Origin: Desulfobulbaceae bacterium
GTDB taxonomy: Bacteria > Desulfobacterota > Desulfobulbia > Desulfobulbales > SURF-16
Direction: 5' to 3'
Assembly (NCBI GenBank): GCA_024637145.1
Contig: JAGXFQ010000007.1
Location: 1-64,000 of the forward strand
Length of the DNA stretch: 64,000 nucleotides
The notes under the pieces were generated by a model. It ran no database searches. It was not told the origin of the DNA and saw only the letters and a program-made list of their open reading frames with translations. The translations under genes and the position numbers were made by a program. Below, in pieces: positions 1-7,934 of the stretch (positions within the stretch are counted from its first letter, which is position 1; each line of letters starts with the position of its first letter).

Positions 1-449
1 CCATCAGGGCACGGAGGGCAAAATCCTCCAACAAGATGCCGGATATATGGCTGCAACTATTCCTTCATGCTCACAACATTTCTCTCTTGCAAACCAGGGG
101 CGGACCATATATGCGAGGAGCGGAGCGACGTGGCAGTCCAGGGGTTTGGATTTAGGGGCCACCGCTGTTTCCTGGATTGCCGCGCTTCGCTCGCAATGAC
201 GTGCTTTTATCAGGTGCAAGATGCAAGGCCCAAGGTTCAAGGGAAAGGCGGGGCAGATTGCGGGGCTGTAGTATCTACCGTGCCGGCGCATCATTTCGCA
301 ACGCCGCCCACCCCGCATTTCGACACGAGCAAGGCATCACAGGACCACCCCTTGAACCTTACATCTTGCCCCTTGAGCCTCCGCCGTCACAGCAAGGAGC
401 GGGGCGATGCGGTAGTCCAGATGTGCGCCCCCCATTCACCCTTTTTGTG
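1..449. repeat. Repeat-rich non-coding tract
   Basis: No credible gene is seen in the first 449 bases. The stretch is built from pieces found elsewhere in the window. Positions 171-200 carry the element beginning CCTGGATTGCCGCGCTTC and ending in GCAATGAC, which recurs at 1154-1183, 3286-3315 and, inverted, at 12337-12366. Positions about 112-140 and 392-420 are relatives of a second unit (GGAGCGGAGCGACGTGGCAG type). Positions about 222-272 (CAAGGCCCAAGGTTCAAGGG and onward) recur almost exactly at about 3008-3056. Open frames here translate the repeat and show no protein family. Function unknown. Confidence 0.7.
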
Positions 450-743
450 CTATTGTTGGTTAGATCTTTTCTGTGCCTTTTTATACACTTCGTTCTTGTT
501 TCTTTTGCCAATGGCTATGACGAGAATACAAATTTCCTCATCTATTACTTCATATACTAAGCGATAGCCACTTGACCTCAATTTGATTTTATAATGGTTT
601 TCAAAGCCCCGGAGTTGGCTGCTGGGTGCGTGGGGGCTTTGAAGTCGTTCTTTTAATTTTTTTTTGAGCTGAGTTTGAATGATGTTATCAAGCTTTTTCC
701 ATTCCTTAAGGGCAGTTGGTAGAAATTTTAGTTTATAATGCAT
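450..743 (-). CDS. RelE/ParE-superfamily toxin
   Basis: A 97-residue basic protein that resembles RelE-type toxins, which in characterised family members are ribosome-dependent mRNA endonucleases acting in the cytoplasm. The family pattern is visible: an N-terminal FLPTALKEWKKLD helix, a central Leu-Arg-Gly turn followed by a Tyr-Lys-Ile-Lys strand, and the strand SSGYRLVYEV leading to a Lys/Arg-rich C-terminus. The length is typical. The ATG lies inside the last codons of the upstream antitoxin gene (11-base overlap), the usual arrangement for translational coupling. Which RelE subgroup it belongs to, and whether it is active, cannot be read from sequence. Confidence 0.85.
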   Translation of the reverse strand: MHYKLKFLPTALKEWKKLDNIIQTQLKKKLKERLQSPHAPSSQLRGFENHYKIKLRSSGYRLVYEVIDEEICILVIAIGKRNKNEVYKKAQKRSNQQ

Positions 744-984
744 CGATGTCCACTTCGACGGCTGAAATTTTCTCGTTTTGCCTTTCTCTTACAATAATTC
801 CAAGCTGATAGTCTTCTATGCTCTCCAGTAAAGCTTCATAGGTTTCAGCCGGGATAAGGTAGGCAGTTGGTTTGTTGTGGTTGAGGATGGCTACAGGCTC
901 TCCTTCTGCTTGTTCGATGAGGGCGCTCGGATTACGTTTTAATTCGGATATGCTCGCGGAGCAGTTTGCTAATACAGCTTTCAT
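733..984 (-). CDS. Phd/YefM-type antitoxin
   Basis: An 83-residue antitoxin of the Phd/YefM type that should bind and neutralise the RelE-like toxin and repress their shared promoter. It begins with a short SASISELKRNPSALIEQAEGEP segment typical of the DNA-binding Phd fold, then PVAILNHNKPTAYLIPAETYEALLE, and ends in an acidic tail that would wrap the toxin. The ATG at 984 starts MKAVLANCSASI. An ATG 12 bases upstream (996) is possible, but 984 matches family starts better. The gene overlaps the toxin gene by 11 bases, so the two form an operon. Pairing a Phd fold with a RelE toxin is common. Confidence 0.85.
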   Translation of the reverse strand: MKAVLANCSASISELKRNPSALIEQAEGEPVAILNHNKPTAYLIPAETYEALLESIEDYQLGIIVRERQNEKISAVEVDIDAL

Positions 985-1031
985 TTTGGTTACCATATAT
1001 AGATTTTAAATAAGTGCTAAAGTGAGACTAT

Positions 1032-1060
1032 AATTTAGCGCCAAATATCGATCTGGTCAA
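1032..1060 (-). promoter_or_regulatory. Candidate promoter of the toxin-antitoxin operon
   Basis: On the minus strand TTGACC (1060-1055) is separated by 17 bases from TAAATT (1037-1032), about 50 bases upstream of the antitoxin ATG. This is a fair sigma-70 match. Just upstream, at 1076-1103, a TGATTTAGGTC-like unit is repeated in tandem and could be an operator for the antitoxin. Pattern reading only. Confidence 0.45.
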
Positions 1061-1124
1061 TGGACTTTTTCAGGTCATGATTTAGGTCCATGATTTAGGT
1101 CATAGTAAAAATAAAATTGCCTAG

Positions 1125-1260
1125 GTGGTAGAATTCAGGGGCCACCGCTCTTTCCTGGATTGCCGCACTTCGTTCGCAATGACGGCACATTATAATAACG
1201 GCACATTATACAGACCCCATTTGGAACATTGCGAGCAGCGCGAAGCAATCCAGGGGGTGT
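1125..1260. repeat. Dispersed repeat copy
   Basis: Another copy of the repeat seen at 171-200: the core at 1154-1183 is followed by GACGGCACATTATAATAACG. A short inverted relative (CATTGCGAGCAGCGCGAAGC) follows at about 1229-1248. It lies between the antitoxin promoter and the 3' end of the Fic gene. No gene is seen in it. Confidence 0.7.
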
Positions 1261-1284
1261 TGGGGCTGCTTTCGTCACCTTTGT

Positions 1285-2826
1285 TTATTCCTGGAAAATA
1301 TCGGCGTATATTTTTTCGAAATAGTCGGCTTCCTTGTCGGTCAGGGCCGCGAACTCCCGTTGCCGGGCTCGTCCGGACAACCGCCCGTTGTCTTGCCGCA
1401 GAAAGCGCAGAAGCAATTCAACGGTGCGGTCCGGCATGTCAATCAGGGCCTGGACGGATTCCCTGAACTGATCATGTCGGCGCAAGAATTGAGTCTCCTG
1501 CGGCAAGTCTTCCTCGATAGTCTTCCGGACACAATCGTAAAGAAATTCCGCGTGCGGGGTGGCATCGAAGAAGCGGTAAAAGTCGCCGGTATCGTTTAAG
1601 ACCTGCACATTGTAGCGTGGGGTCGGAGCCCATTCGATCAGCGGCAGCAGGCGCCGCGCATACTCTTCCAAAACCTGGCGGTAATCATCAAGTCGTTCCA
1701 GGATCGCCGAGGATATCGGAAACACCACCCCCGGCGGATTAAAACCGCGCTGGGCCAGAACGTGGTGGATCAGGTAACGATGAATTCTGCCGTTGCCGTC
1801 CTCAAAGGGATGGCTATAGACGAAACCAAAAGCCAATATCGCGGCGGCGATGACCGGGTCGAGCTGTTTGGCCGCCCCCTGATCAAAGGCGATCATGCCG
1901 TCGAGCAGCGAGGGCAGATCTTCCGGTCGGGCGCAGATGTGATCCGGCAGCGGCTGGTGGTTCTGCCGGTCATGTTCACCAATAAAACCGCCCTCCAAGC
2001 GGATTCCCAGTCTGACAAATCTGGCATCACCGATAACCAGCCGCTGCAGCCTGAGCATCTCCGCCAGGTCAAAGGGGCGGCGGCCGGCTTCGCCGATCGC
2101 TCTGCCCCAACGCTGAATACGGTCCTGGGGCGGGCGTTCACCTTCAATGGCATAACTGGATTTGGAGTCCTTGAGCAACAGGAAGGCGGCCGTTCTGGCC
2201 AGGAGATCACGCGGCACATCGGCTATGAAGGCGCGGGCGAGTTGCCGCAGGGAGAGGGCCATAGAGTGGTCCAGCGCTTCCGTGCGAAACACCAGCGGGC
2301 AGAATCCGGGGGTGCCGGGAAGATTGTTTTTCACCCGATGCCGCCGGGAATTTTCGCCGGCCACTGTGTATTGTTTTTTGGGATCGATAACAGGTACATA
2401 GCGTCCGCCCGTTGCGTCCGCCAGATCCAGGGTAAGGCCGGTGAGCCATTCGTAAAGAAACCAGGTGCGACGGCTGTAGATGCCGGTTGGAGCCGCCTGG
2501 ACCAGGGCCAGGATCGGATCGGGGCCGGTGGCCAGGAAGAGCCGTTTCAGGACGGCGAGGTCCACCCCCTCATACTTCAAGGCAAAGCCGAGATGGCCGG
2601 CAAGGCTCGGTTCGGGCGCGTGGCGCGGGGTCAGAATACGCCAACCGTCTTGTTCCACGATCCGATGGCGCTCGCCGGTGGCGTAAAGTGTCCGGGGCAA
2701 GGGCACCGCCAGTCCATAAGCATCGATTAAGGCACTGTATCCGGCGGTGGTGGCTTGCACTGGCAGACGATTTTCCCGATAAAGGGTACTTGGTCCTGAA
2801 AATGGTATCTTGGGCGGCTTATTCAT
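1285..2826 (-). CDS. Fic-domain AMP transferase-like protein
   Basis: A 513-residue Fic-family protein. Family members transfer AMP or related groups from nucleotides to target proteins. The Fic motif HPFEDGNGRIHR is complete at residues 339-350, including the catalytic His339. An inhibitory-helix motif SYAIEG (residues 224-229, pattern S/T-x3-E-G/N) lies N-terminal to it, as in class II Fic proteins that silence their own active site, so the protein is predicted to be regulated in cis. The long N-terminal region (1-200) is typical of large bacterial Fic proteins whose targets are unknown. ATG 2826 is preferred over the upstream frame extension because it begins MNKPPKIPFSG after a GGAAAAG stretch. 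It stands alone, next to repeats and near the toxin-antitoxin pair. Confidence 0.88.
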   Translation of the reverse strand: MNKPPKIPFSGPSTLYRENRLPVQATTAGYSALIDAYGLAVPLPRTLYATGERHRIVEQDGWRILTPRHAPEPSLAGHLGFALKYEGVDLAVLKRLFLATGPDPILALVQAAPTGIYSRRTWFLYEWLTGLTLDLADATGGRYVPVIDPKKQYTVAGENSRRHRVKNNLPGTPGFCPLVFRTEALDHSMALSLRQLARAFIADVPRDLLARTAAFLLLKDSKSSYAIEGERPPQDRIQRWGRAIGEAGRRPFDLAEMLRLQRLVIGDARFVRLGIRLEGGFIGEHDRQNHQPLPDHICARPEDLPSLLDGMIAFDQGAAKQLDPVIAAAILAFGFVYSHPFEDGNGRIHRYLIHHVLAQRGFNPPGVVFPISSAILERLDDYRQVLEEYARRLLPLIEWAPTPRYNVQVLNDTGDFYRFFDATPHAEFLYDCVRKTIEEDLPQETQFLRRHDQFRESVQALIDMPDRTVELLLRFLRQDNGRLSGRARQREFAALTDKEADYFEKIYADIFQE

Positions 2827-2984
2827 GAAAAACTTTTCCGTGGTGTGAAAACTGGCATTAAAAGCCTTTTTTTTGTGAATTTTGATTTTCAGTATAGCCG
2901 TGAACCGTACGGGGGGCAATCGATAACTCTGGTGACGCCGTTGTTTTCGCGATCAGGCGATATTGCCATGGACTATGGCAGTAA

Positions 2985-3360
2985 TAAAACAAGGGTGAAA
3001 GGCCAAGGGACAAGGCCCAAGGTTCAAGGGAAAGGCGGGGCAGATTGCGGGGCTGTGGCCTCTAGCGACGCGGTAGTCCAGAGGCGAAAAGTATCCAGCC
3101 ACAGGGGGAGATCCTTTTTTTCAACACAAAGACACAGAGACACAAAGGGGAAAAAACCTCTGTGCCTTTGTGTCTTTGTGGTGAACAGGAACCATGCATT
3201 ACATAGGACATCTTATTTTGTGCAGCTGAAGGGTGAAACGCAAAAGAGTGACCCAGAGGTTTTGACTCAGGGGCCACCGCAATTTCCTGGATTGCCGCGC
3301 TTCGTTCGCAATGACGGCACATTACACGGCACATTATAATGACGGCACGTTATGGCGAGG
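2985..3360. repeat. Composite mosaic repeat, copy 2
   Basis: This non-coding tract between the Fic gene and tRNA-Gln is a mosaic. About 3008-3056 matches 222-272. About 3103-3252 (CACAGGGGGAGATCC, then ACACAAAGACACAGAG-type runs, then GGTTCCTGTT-complement and CAAAATAAGATG-complement blocks) matches 12479-12705 in inverted orientation. 3286-3315 is the CCTGGATTGCCGCGC element, followed by several GACGGCACATTA units. No gene is supported. The unit is likely mobile or recombinogenic, but no transposase is present. Confidence 0.75.
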
Positions 3361-3418
3361 CCATAGTATGGTTGTCTGGTTCTATGAAAAAAAAGAGAGG
3401 GGGTAAAAAAAGAGAAGT

Positions 3419-3492
3419 TGGCTGGGAGACAGGGATTCGAACCCCGATAGGCAGAGTCAGAGTCTGCAGTCCTACCATTAGACGATCTCCCA
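3419..3492 (-). tRNA. tRNA-Gln(CUG)
   Basis: Reading the minus strand, the acceptor TGGGAGA pairs with TCTCCCA, followed by discriminator G and an encoded CCA (3421-3419). The D arm contains AATGGTAGGA, the T arm GGTTCGAATCC, and the anticodon stem GCAGA/TCTGC encloses CTCTGAC, giving anticodon CUG. All arms close. Its 3' end faces the accessory tract at 1-3400, which is the geometry expected for a tRNA used as an integration site. No second copy of the 3' end is visible in the window. Confidence 0.95.
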
Positions 3493-3573
3493 GCGCGATG
3501 TGGAGCCGTTTATTTAGCAAGCCGGGCCTGCTTTGTCAAGGGGAATTGGCTTTTTCAGAAAGGGCGGCTTTAT

Positions 3574-5034
3574 CTATATCTTGACCTGCCAGGTGGTGCC
3601 GCTGGCAGAGTCTTTGATTTCTATCTGTTTGACCAGCAGTTCAGCGCGGATCTGGTCGGCCCGGTCCCAATTTTTTTCGTCCCGGGCCCTGTTGCGCTGG
3701 GCAATCAGGTTGTCGATCTCTGCCGGGCTGATCTCCAGGGAGGCCAGCACCTTCTGCTGTTTGGCCTGCAGATAGGCCACCGGCTCCTGCTGGAGGATGC
3801 CCAGTATCTCACCGACTCTTTTCAGGGTGTTGCTGCTCTTTGTCAAGAGATCCAAATCTTCCTGGCCGGGGTTCTCCGGCAGGTGGTGGGTGATTTTGTT
3901 GATGGTCTTCACGACGTCGAAGATGTGCCCCAGGGCCTGGGCCGTATTGAAGTCATTGTCCAGGGCCTGGCAGAAGCGTTCTTCCAGCTTTTCCAGCTTC
4001 TGGCGGTCCTTTTTGCCGATGGCGGAGGCGCCGCTGCCGCTCTGGGGCAGTCCGGCCACCGCGGCCAGGCAGGAGTACATGCGGTCCAGGCCCGTCTCGG
4101 CATCGTGCATGGCCTGGTCGGTGAAGTCCAGGGGCGTGCGATAGTGGGCGGAAAAGACAAAGAGGCGCAGGATCTCGGCCGGATATCTTTCCAGCATCTC
4201 GCGGATGGTGAGGAAGTTGCCCAACGACTTGGACATCTTCTCATCCTTGATGGTGACAAAGCCGTGGTGGATCCAGGTGTTGACAAAGGGCTTGCCGCTG
4301 GCCCCTTCGCTCTGGGCGATCTCGTTTTCATGGTGGGGGAAGATGAGGTCCTTGCCGCCGCCATGGATGTCAAAGGTGTCGCCCAGGTATTTTTTTGACA
4401 TGGCCGAGCATTCGATATGCCAGCCGGGCCGGCCCGGGCCCCAGGGGCTCTCCCAGGTTGGTTCGCCGGGTTTGCTGCTCTTCCAGAGGGCAAAATCCAT
4501 GGGATTCTCCTTCTTGGCGCTCACCGCGATGCGGGCCCCGGCCATCATGTCGTCCAGATTACGGCCGGAAAGGGCGCCGTAATGGGGGAATCTCTCCACC
4601 CGGTAATAGACATCGCCTTCCGTCTCATAGGCCAGCTCCTTGGCCATCAGGGTCTCGATCAGCTCGATGATCTCCGGGATATGCTCCGTGGCCTTGGGCT
4701 CCAGGTCCGGGGTGAGATTACCCAGGCTTATCATGTCTTCGTGGAAGGCCTGGATAAAACGGTTGGAAAGTTCTTCTGTTGTGGTATTTTGCTCAGCAGC
4801 CCGCTTGATGATCTTGTCGTCGATATCCGTAAAATTTCTGATAAAGGTCACCGTCTTGCCCCGGTAGCGCAGGTAGCGGACGATCATATCAAAAACCAGG
4901 GTGGAGCGGGCATGGCCAAGGTGGCAGTAGTCATACACTGTGATGCCGCACACATAGAGGTTGACGTGGTTTTCTTTGATGGTGGCAAGGGGCTCTTTCT
5001 TGCCGGTCCTGGTGTTGTATGTCGAGATAGTCAT
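3574..5034 (-). CDS. cysS: Cysteinyl-tRNA synthetase
   Basis: A 486-residue class I aminoacyl-tRNA synthetase that charges tRNA-Cys in the cytoplasm. The HIGH-type motif HLGH is at residues 38-41 and KMSKS at 266-270. The zinc site that selects cysteine is complete: Cys29, Cys209, His234 and Glu238. The C-terminal helical region (after about 330) fits the anticodon-binding domain and the length is usual. ATG 5034 begins MTISTYNTRTGKKEP as in relatives, and the longer upstream frame has no family character. It is transcribed away from the next gene (5151) with only about 115 bases between them, so both promoters must lie there. Confidence 0.97.
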   Translation of the reverse strand: MTISTYNTRTGKKEPLATIKENHVNLYVCGITVYDYCHLGHARSTLVFDMIVRYLRYRGKTVTFIRNFTDIDDKIIKRAAEQNTTTEELSNRFIQAFHEDMISLGNLTPDLEPKATEHIPEIIELIETLMAKELAYETEGDVYYRVERFPHYGALSGRNLDDMMAGARIAVSAKKENPMDFALWKSSKPGEPTWESPWGPGRPGWHIECSAMSKKYLGDTFDIHGGGKDLIFPHHENEIAQSEGASGKPFVNTWIHHGFVTIKDEKMSKSLGNFLTIREMLERYPAEILRLFVFSAHYRTPLDFTDQAMHDAETGLDRMYSCLAAVAGLPQSGSGASAIGKKDRQKLEKLEERFCQALDNDFNTAQALGHIFDVVKTINKITHHLPENPGQEDLDLLTKSSNTLKRVGEILGILQQEPVAYLQAKQQKVLASLEISPAEIDNLIAQRNRARDEKNWDRADQIRAELLVKQIEIKDSASGTTWQVKI

Positions 5035-5150
5035 GGCGTAGCTGCTATGTAGATAAGTATTTTTTTGCTGGATAAGGCGTGGTCTGGGGTAGGTCCCGGG
5101 GCGCCTGCGATCATAACCCCTTCCGAAAATTGAGGCAACCATAGCATAGA

Positions 5151-5621
5151 ATGATGAAAGATTTTAAGGAAAAACTGATTGAAACAAAGACCCTGGCCAA
5201 CGGGGTCAAGATATCCCTCTTTGATTTTTGCCGGCCCGTTGCCGGTGACCGCTGGTATATCAAGATCCTCTGCCGGCTTGAATTGCCGGTGCCTGTGGCG
5301 GAAATGGCCGGCTCCGGCCTTGACGCGGCCGGCCAGGCGGCCTTTCGCGATCATTATAAAGATCTTCTTGTCCATGAATTTGCCCGGGAACGCCATTTTG
5401 TGGATGAAAAGGCCAAAGAGGAGGCAGTGGACTTTCTGATCTCCCAGATCAACGACAACTCCCTGGGCTATATCGCTAATCCGCTCTTTGCCGAGAAGCT
5501 TTTCCTGCAGAAGGTGGAGGAGTTTGCCAAGGAGCTTGACAGGCGCCGGCAGATGGAGGAGGCGGCTGACGAGAAAGAGGCAGATGAACCTGCGGATTTT
5601 TCCGCCTGTTTTCAAGACTAA
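5151..5621 (+). CDS. Conserved-looking protein of unknown function
   Basis: A 156-residue soluble protein that I do not recognise. It reads MKDFKEKLIETKTLANGVKI from either of two adjacent ATGs, continues with an aromatic RWYIKILCRLELPVPV strand region, a central segment rich in His, Arg and Glu (DHYKDLLVHEFARERHFVDE), then a predicted coiled helix KVEEFAKELDRRRQMEEAA and an acidic tail. There is no signal peptide or membrane segment. It is divergent from cysS and lies about 180 bases upstream of serA. Codon use matches its neighbours, so it is probably real and native. No function is assigned. Confidence 0.75.
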   Translation: MMKDFKEKLIETKTLANGVKISLFDFCRPVAGDRWYIKILCRLELPVPVAEMAGSGLDAAGQAAFRDHYKDLLVHEFARERHFVDEKAKEEAVDFLISQINDNSLGYIANPLFAEKLFLQKVEEFAKELDRRRQMEEAADEKEADEPADFSACFQD

Positions 5622-5670
5622 GGCGGGATAGGGAGGCGGGGTTTGCCCCCCTGGAATGCCGGAAATATGC

Positions 5671-5699
5671 TTGACAAATCACGGTGTGCACAGCATATT
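5671..5699 (+). promoter_or_regulatory. Candidate serA promoter
   Basis: TTGACA (5671-5676), a 17-base spacer, then CATATT (5694-5699), about 100 bases upstream of the serA ATG. A near-consensus sigma-70 promoter by eye. It follows the stop codon of the upstream unknown gene by about 50 bases, so serA probably has its own transcript. Confidence 0.55.
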
Positions 5700-5801
5700 G
5701 CGCGTTTCTGTGCCTCAGATATGGCTTTCACTGTGCCGGCCATGGAGAATTTTAGACCGCACCTGGTCTATGGAATATATCGTTATCGTTAAGGAGATAT
5801 C

Positions 5802-7391
5802 ATGAAGGTTTTGATCAGCGACAATCTTGAGCCCATCGGGGAAAAGATTCTTAAGGACGCCGGACTCGAAGTGGATGTAATCACCGGCCTGGCCCCTGAA
5901 GAGCTCAAAAAAATCATCGGCGGTTATGATGGCCTGGTTATCCGCAGCGCCACCAAGGTAACCGATGAAATCATCGAGGCCGCTGATCACCTGAAGGTTG
6001 TGGGCCGGGCCGGCATCGGCCTGGATAATGTCAATATTCCTGCCGCCTCCAAGCGCGGCATCGTGGTGATGAACGCCCCGGATGGCAATGCCACCACCGC
6101 TGCCGAACACGCCATTGCCATGATGATGTCTCTGACCAGAAATATCCCCCAGGCCACCGCCCGCCTCAAAGAGGGGGGCTGGGACAAGAAGAAGTTCCAG
6201 GGCCGCGAGGTGACCAACAAGACCGTGGGTATCATCGGTATCGGCCGCATCGGTGCTATTTTTGCCGACCGGGCCAAGGGCCTGAAGATGAAGGTCATTG
6301 CCTATGATCCCCATATGCCCAAGGAAATCGCCGAAAAGATCGGCGTGGAGCTGGTCAGCCTGCAAGAGCTGTGTCAACGCGCTGATTATTTCTCCGTCCA
6401 TGTGCCCCTTACCAAAGAGACGGCCAAACTGATCTCCACCAAGGAGTTCAAGGCCATGAAGCAGGAGGCCATGTTCATTGACTGTGCCCGCGGCGGTGTT
6501 GTTGATGAAGAGGCCCTGTACGAGGCCCTGAAAAACGGCGAGATCAGAGGCGCTGCCCTGGATGTCTTCGAAAAGGAGCCCACCTCTGTAGAGACCACGC
6601 CCCTGCTTGCTCTGCCCAATTTCATCTGCACCCCCCATCTCGGTGCCTCCACCTCCGAGGCCCAGGTCAATGTGGCCATTGCCATTTGTGAGCAAATGGC
6701 CGATTTTCTCCTTAACGGCACGGTGACCAATGCCATCAATGTGCCTTCCGTCAGCGCCGATGTCCTGGCCAAGATTGGCCCCTATGCCAAACTGGCCGAG
6801 ATGATGGGTTCCATGCACATGCAGATTGCCAAGGGCGGTGTTAAAGAGGTCACCCTGGAGTTTGCCGGGGAACTGGCCGAGATGAAGACCGATCCCATTA
6901 CGGTTTCCTTCCTGAAGGGGCTTTTTAGCCCCATTCTCAAGGATGCGGTTAATTTTGTGAATGCCCCCATGATTGCCAAGGACCGGGGGATCAAAGTGAT
7001 TGAGGCCAAGACCGGCGATTCCGATGCCTTCACCAGTCAGCTCACCGTCACCGTCACCACCAGCGAGGGTGAAAATACCCTGGCCGGTACGGTTTTCGGT
7101 AAGCATGAGCCCCGTCTGGTTCGCCTCAACTCTTTCCGGCTGGAGGCCCTGCTTGACGGCCCCATGCTCTTTGTGGCCAATGACGATGTGCCGGGAGTTA
7201 TCGGCTCCCTGGGTACCACCCTTGGTGGTCTGGGGGTGAATATCTCCCGGATGACCGTGGGCCAGCAGGTGGAGGCCGACTCCACCAGGAACGTCATCCT
7301 GCTCAACACCACCATGCTGCTGAGCAAAGAGCAGCTGGCCGTGGTCAAGGATCTTGATCATATCACCGATGCCATGGTTCTTGATATGTAG
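5802..7391 (+). CDS. serA: D-3-phosphoglycerate dehydrogenase
   Basis: A 529-residue NAD-dependent enzyme for the first step of serine synthesis, oxidising 3-phosphoglycerate to 3-phosphohydroxypyruvate. The nucleotide-binding loop GIGRIG lies at 146-151. The catalytic set of the D-2-hydroxyacid dehydrogenase family is present: Arg230 (DCARGGVVDE), Glu259 (DVFEKEP) and His279 (CTPHLGAST). Residues about 315-450 form the intervening domain of the long SerA type and about 455-529 an ACT domain (VIGSLGTTLGGLGVNISRM) that normally binds serine for feedback control. The start is fixed by a strong TAAGGAGATATC ribosome-binding site. It is followed by the DUF1844 gene. Confidence 0.97.
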   Translation: MKVLISDNLEPIGEKILKDAGLEVDVITGLAPEELKKIIGGYDGLVIRSATKVTDEIIEAADHLKVVGRAGIGLDNVNIPAASKRGIVVMNAPDGNATTAAEHAIAMMMSLTRNIPQATARLKEGGWDKKKFQGREVTNKTVGIIGIGRIGAIFADRAKGLKMKVIAYDPHMPKEIAEKIGVELVSLQELCQRADYFSVHVPLTKETAKLISTKEFKAMKQEAMFIDCARGGVVDEEALYEALKNGEIRGAALDVFEKEPTSVETTPLLALPNFICTPHLGASTSEAQVNVAIAICEQMADFLLNGTVTNAINVPSVSADVLAKIGPYAKLAEMMGSMHMQIAKGGVKEVTLEFAGELAEMKTDPITVSFLKGLFSPILKDAVNFVNAPMIAKDRGIKVIEAKTGDSDAFTSQLTVTVTTSEGENTLAGTVFGKHEPRLVRLNSFRLEALLDGPMLFVANDDVPGVIGSLGTTLGGLGVNISRMTVGQQVEADSTRNVILLNTTMLLSKEQLAVVKDLDHITDAMVLDM

Positions 7392-7481
7392 CAAGGGCTG
7401 AGAGTTTTTCGCTCCACTGAGGCTGCCTGTTTCTGGGCAGCAGCGGTGGCCGGTTGCCAGGAAAAAGGAAGAGGTGCTCTG

Positions 7482-7784
7482 ATGGATGAAAAAAAATGCC
7501 GGGATGCCGGCGGGGTTGTCAAGGACGGCAAATGTCAGATGCCGGAGGTGAGTTTTACCGCTTTTATCATGTCCTTGAATACCTCGGCCCTCTTTTATCT
7601 GGGTGAGATTCCTGACCCGGCTACGGGGCAGACCACCCAGGATCTTACCCTGGCCAAGCATACCATTGACACCCTTGACCTTCTGGAGAAAAAGACCAAG
7701 GGCAACCTCAGCGAGGATGAAAAAAATATTCTGGAAAAATTCGTCTATGACCTGAAGATGCGCTATGTGCAGGTTTCCAAGTAG
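7482..7784 (+). CDS. DUF1844 family protein
   Basis: A 100-residue protein with the DUF1844 pattern: SFTAFIMSLNTSALFYLGEIPDP followed by a helical domain containing AKHTIDTLDLLEKKTKGNLSEDE and a C-terminal LRYVQV-like end. The family is widespread in Desulfobacterota and neighbouring phyla and has no established function. The ATG at 7482 (MDEKKCRDAGG) follows GGAAGAGG. The in-frame extension upstream to 7446 is not conserved in character. Two cysteines in the N-terminal part (KKCRDAGGVVKDGKC) might be a local feature. It sits 90 bases after serA, in the same direction as ispE. Confidence 0.85.
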   Translation: MDEKKCRDAGGVVKDGKCQMPEVSFTAFIMSLNTSALFYLGEIPDPATGQTTQDLTLAKHTIDTLDLLEKKTKGNLSEDEKNILEKFVYDLKMRYVQVSK

Positions 7785-7934
7785 GGCAGGGTGACTCGGC
7801 GTGCACCTGCTGTGACTTCCGGAAGGTTCAATCTCCCCCCACAAGTTGTGACTGCCATAAAGTGCACAGGCGCCAGGTGTGCCTGCCCCTGGTCTCTTCT
7901 ACAGGTTCACCAGGCAGAGAGGAGCTGTTAGATC

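Noticed and set aside
67-567. Open frames through the repeat tract, such as one giving HCERSAAIQ-like peptides.
   Set aside because: The same peptides arise in every copy of the dispersed repeat; no start site or family support.
3418-3445. Attachment-site duplication from the tRNA-Gln 3' end.
   Set aside because: No second copy of the tRNA 3' sequence was found in positions 1-3400.
5715-7844. A 709-codon minus-strand frame antisense to serA.
   Set aside because: The plus-strand protein is a complete SerA; the antisense frame is His/Gly-rich with no family pattern, a result of codon bias.
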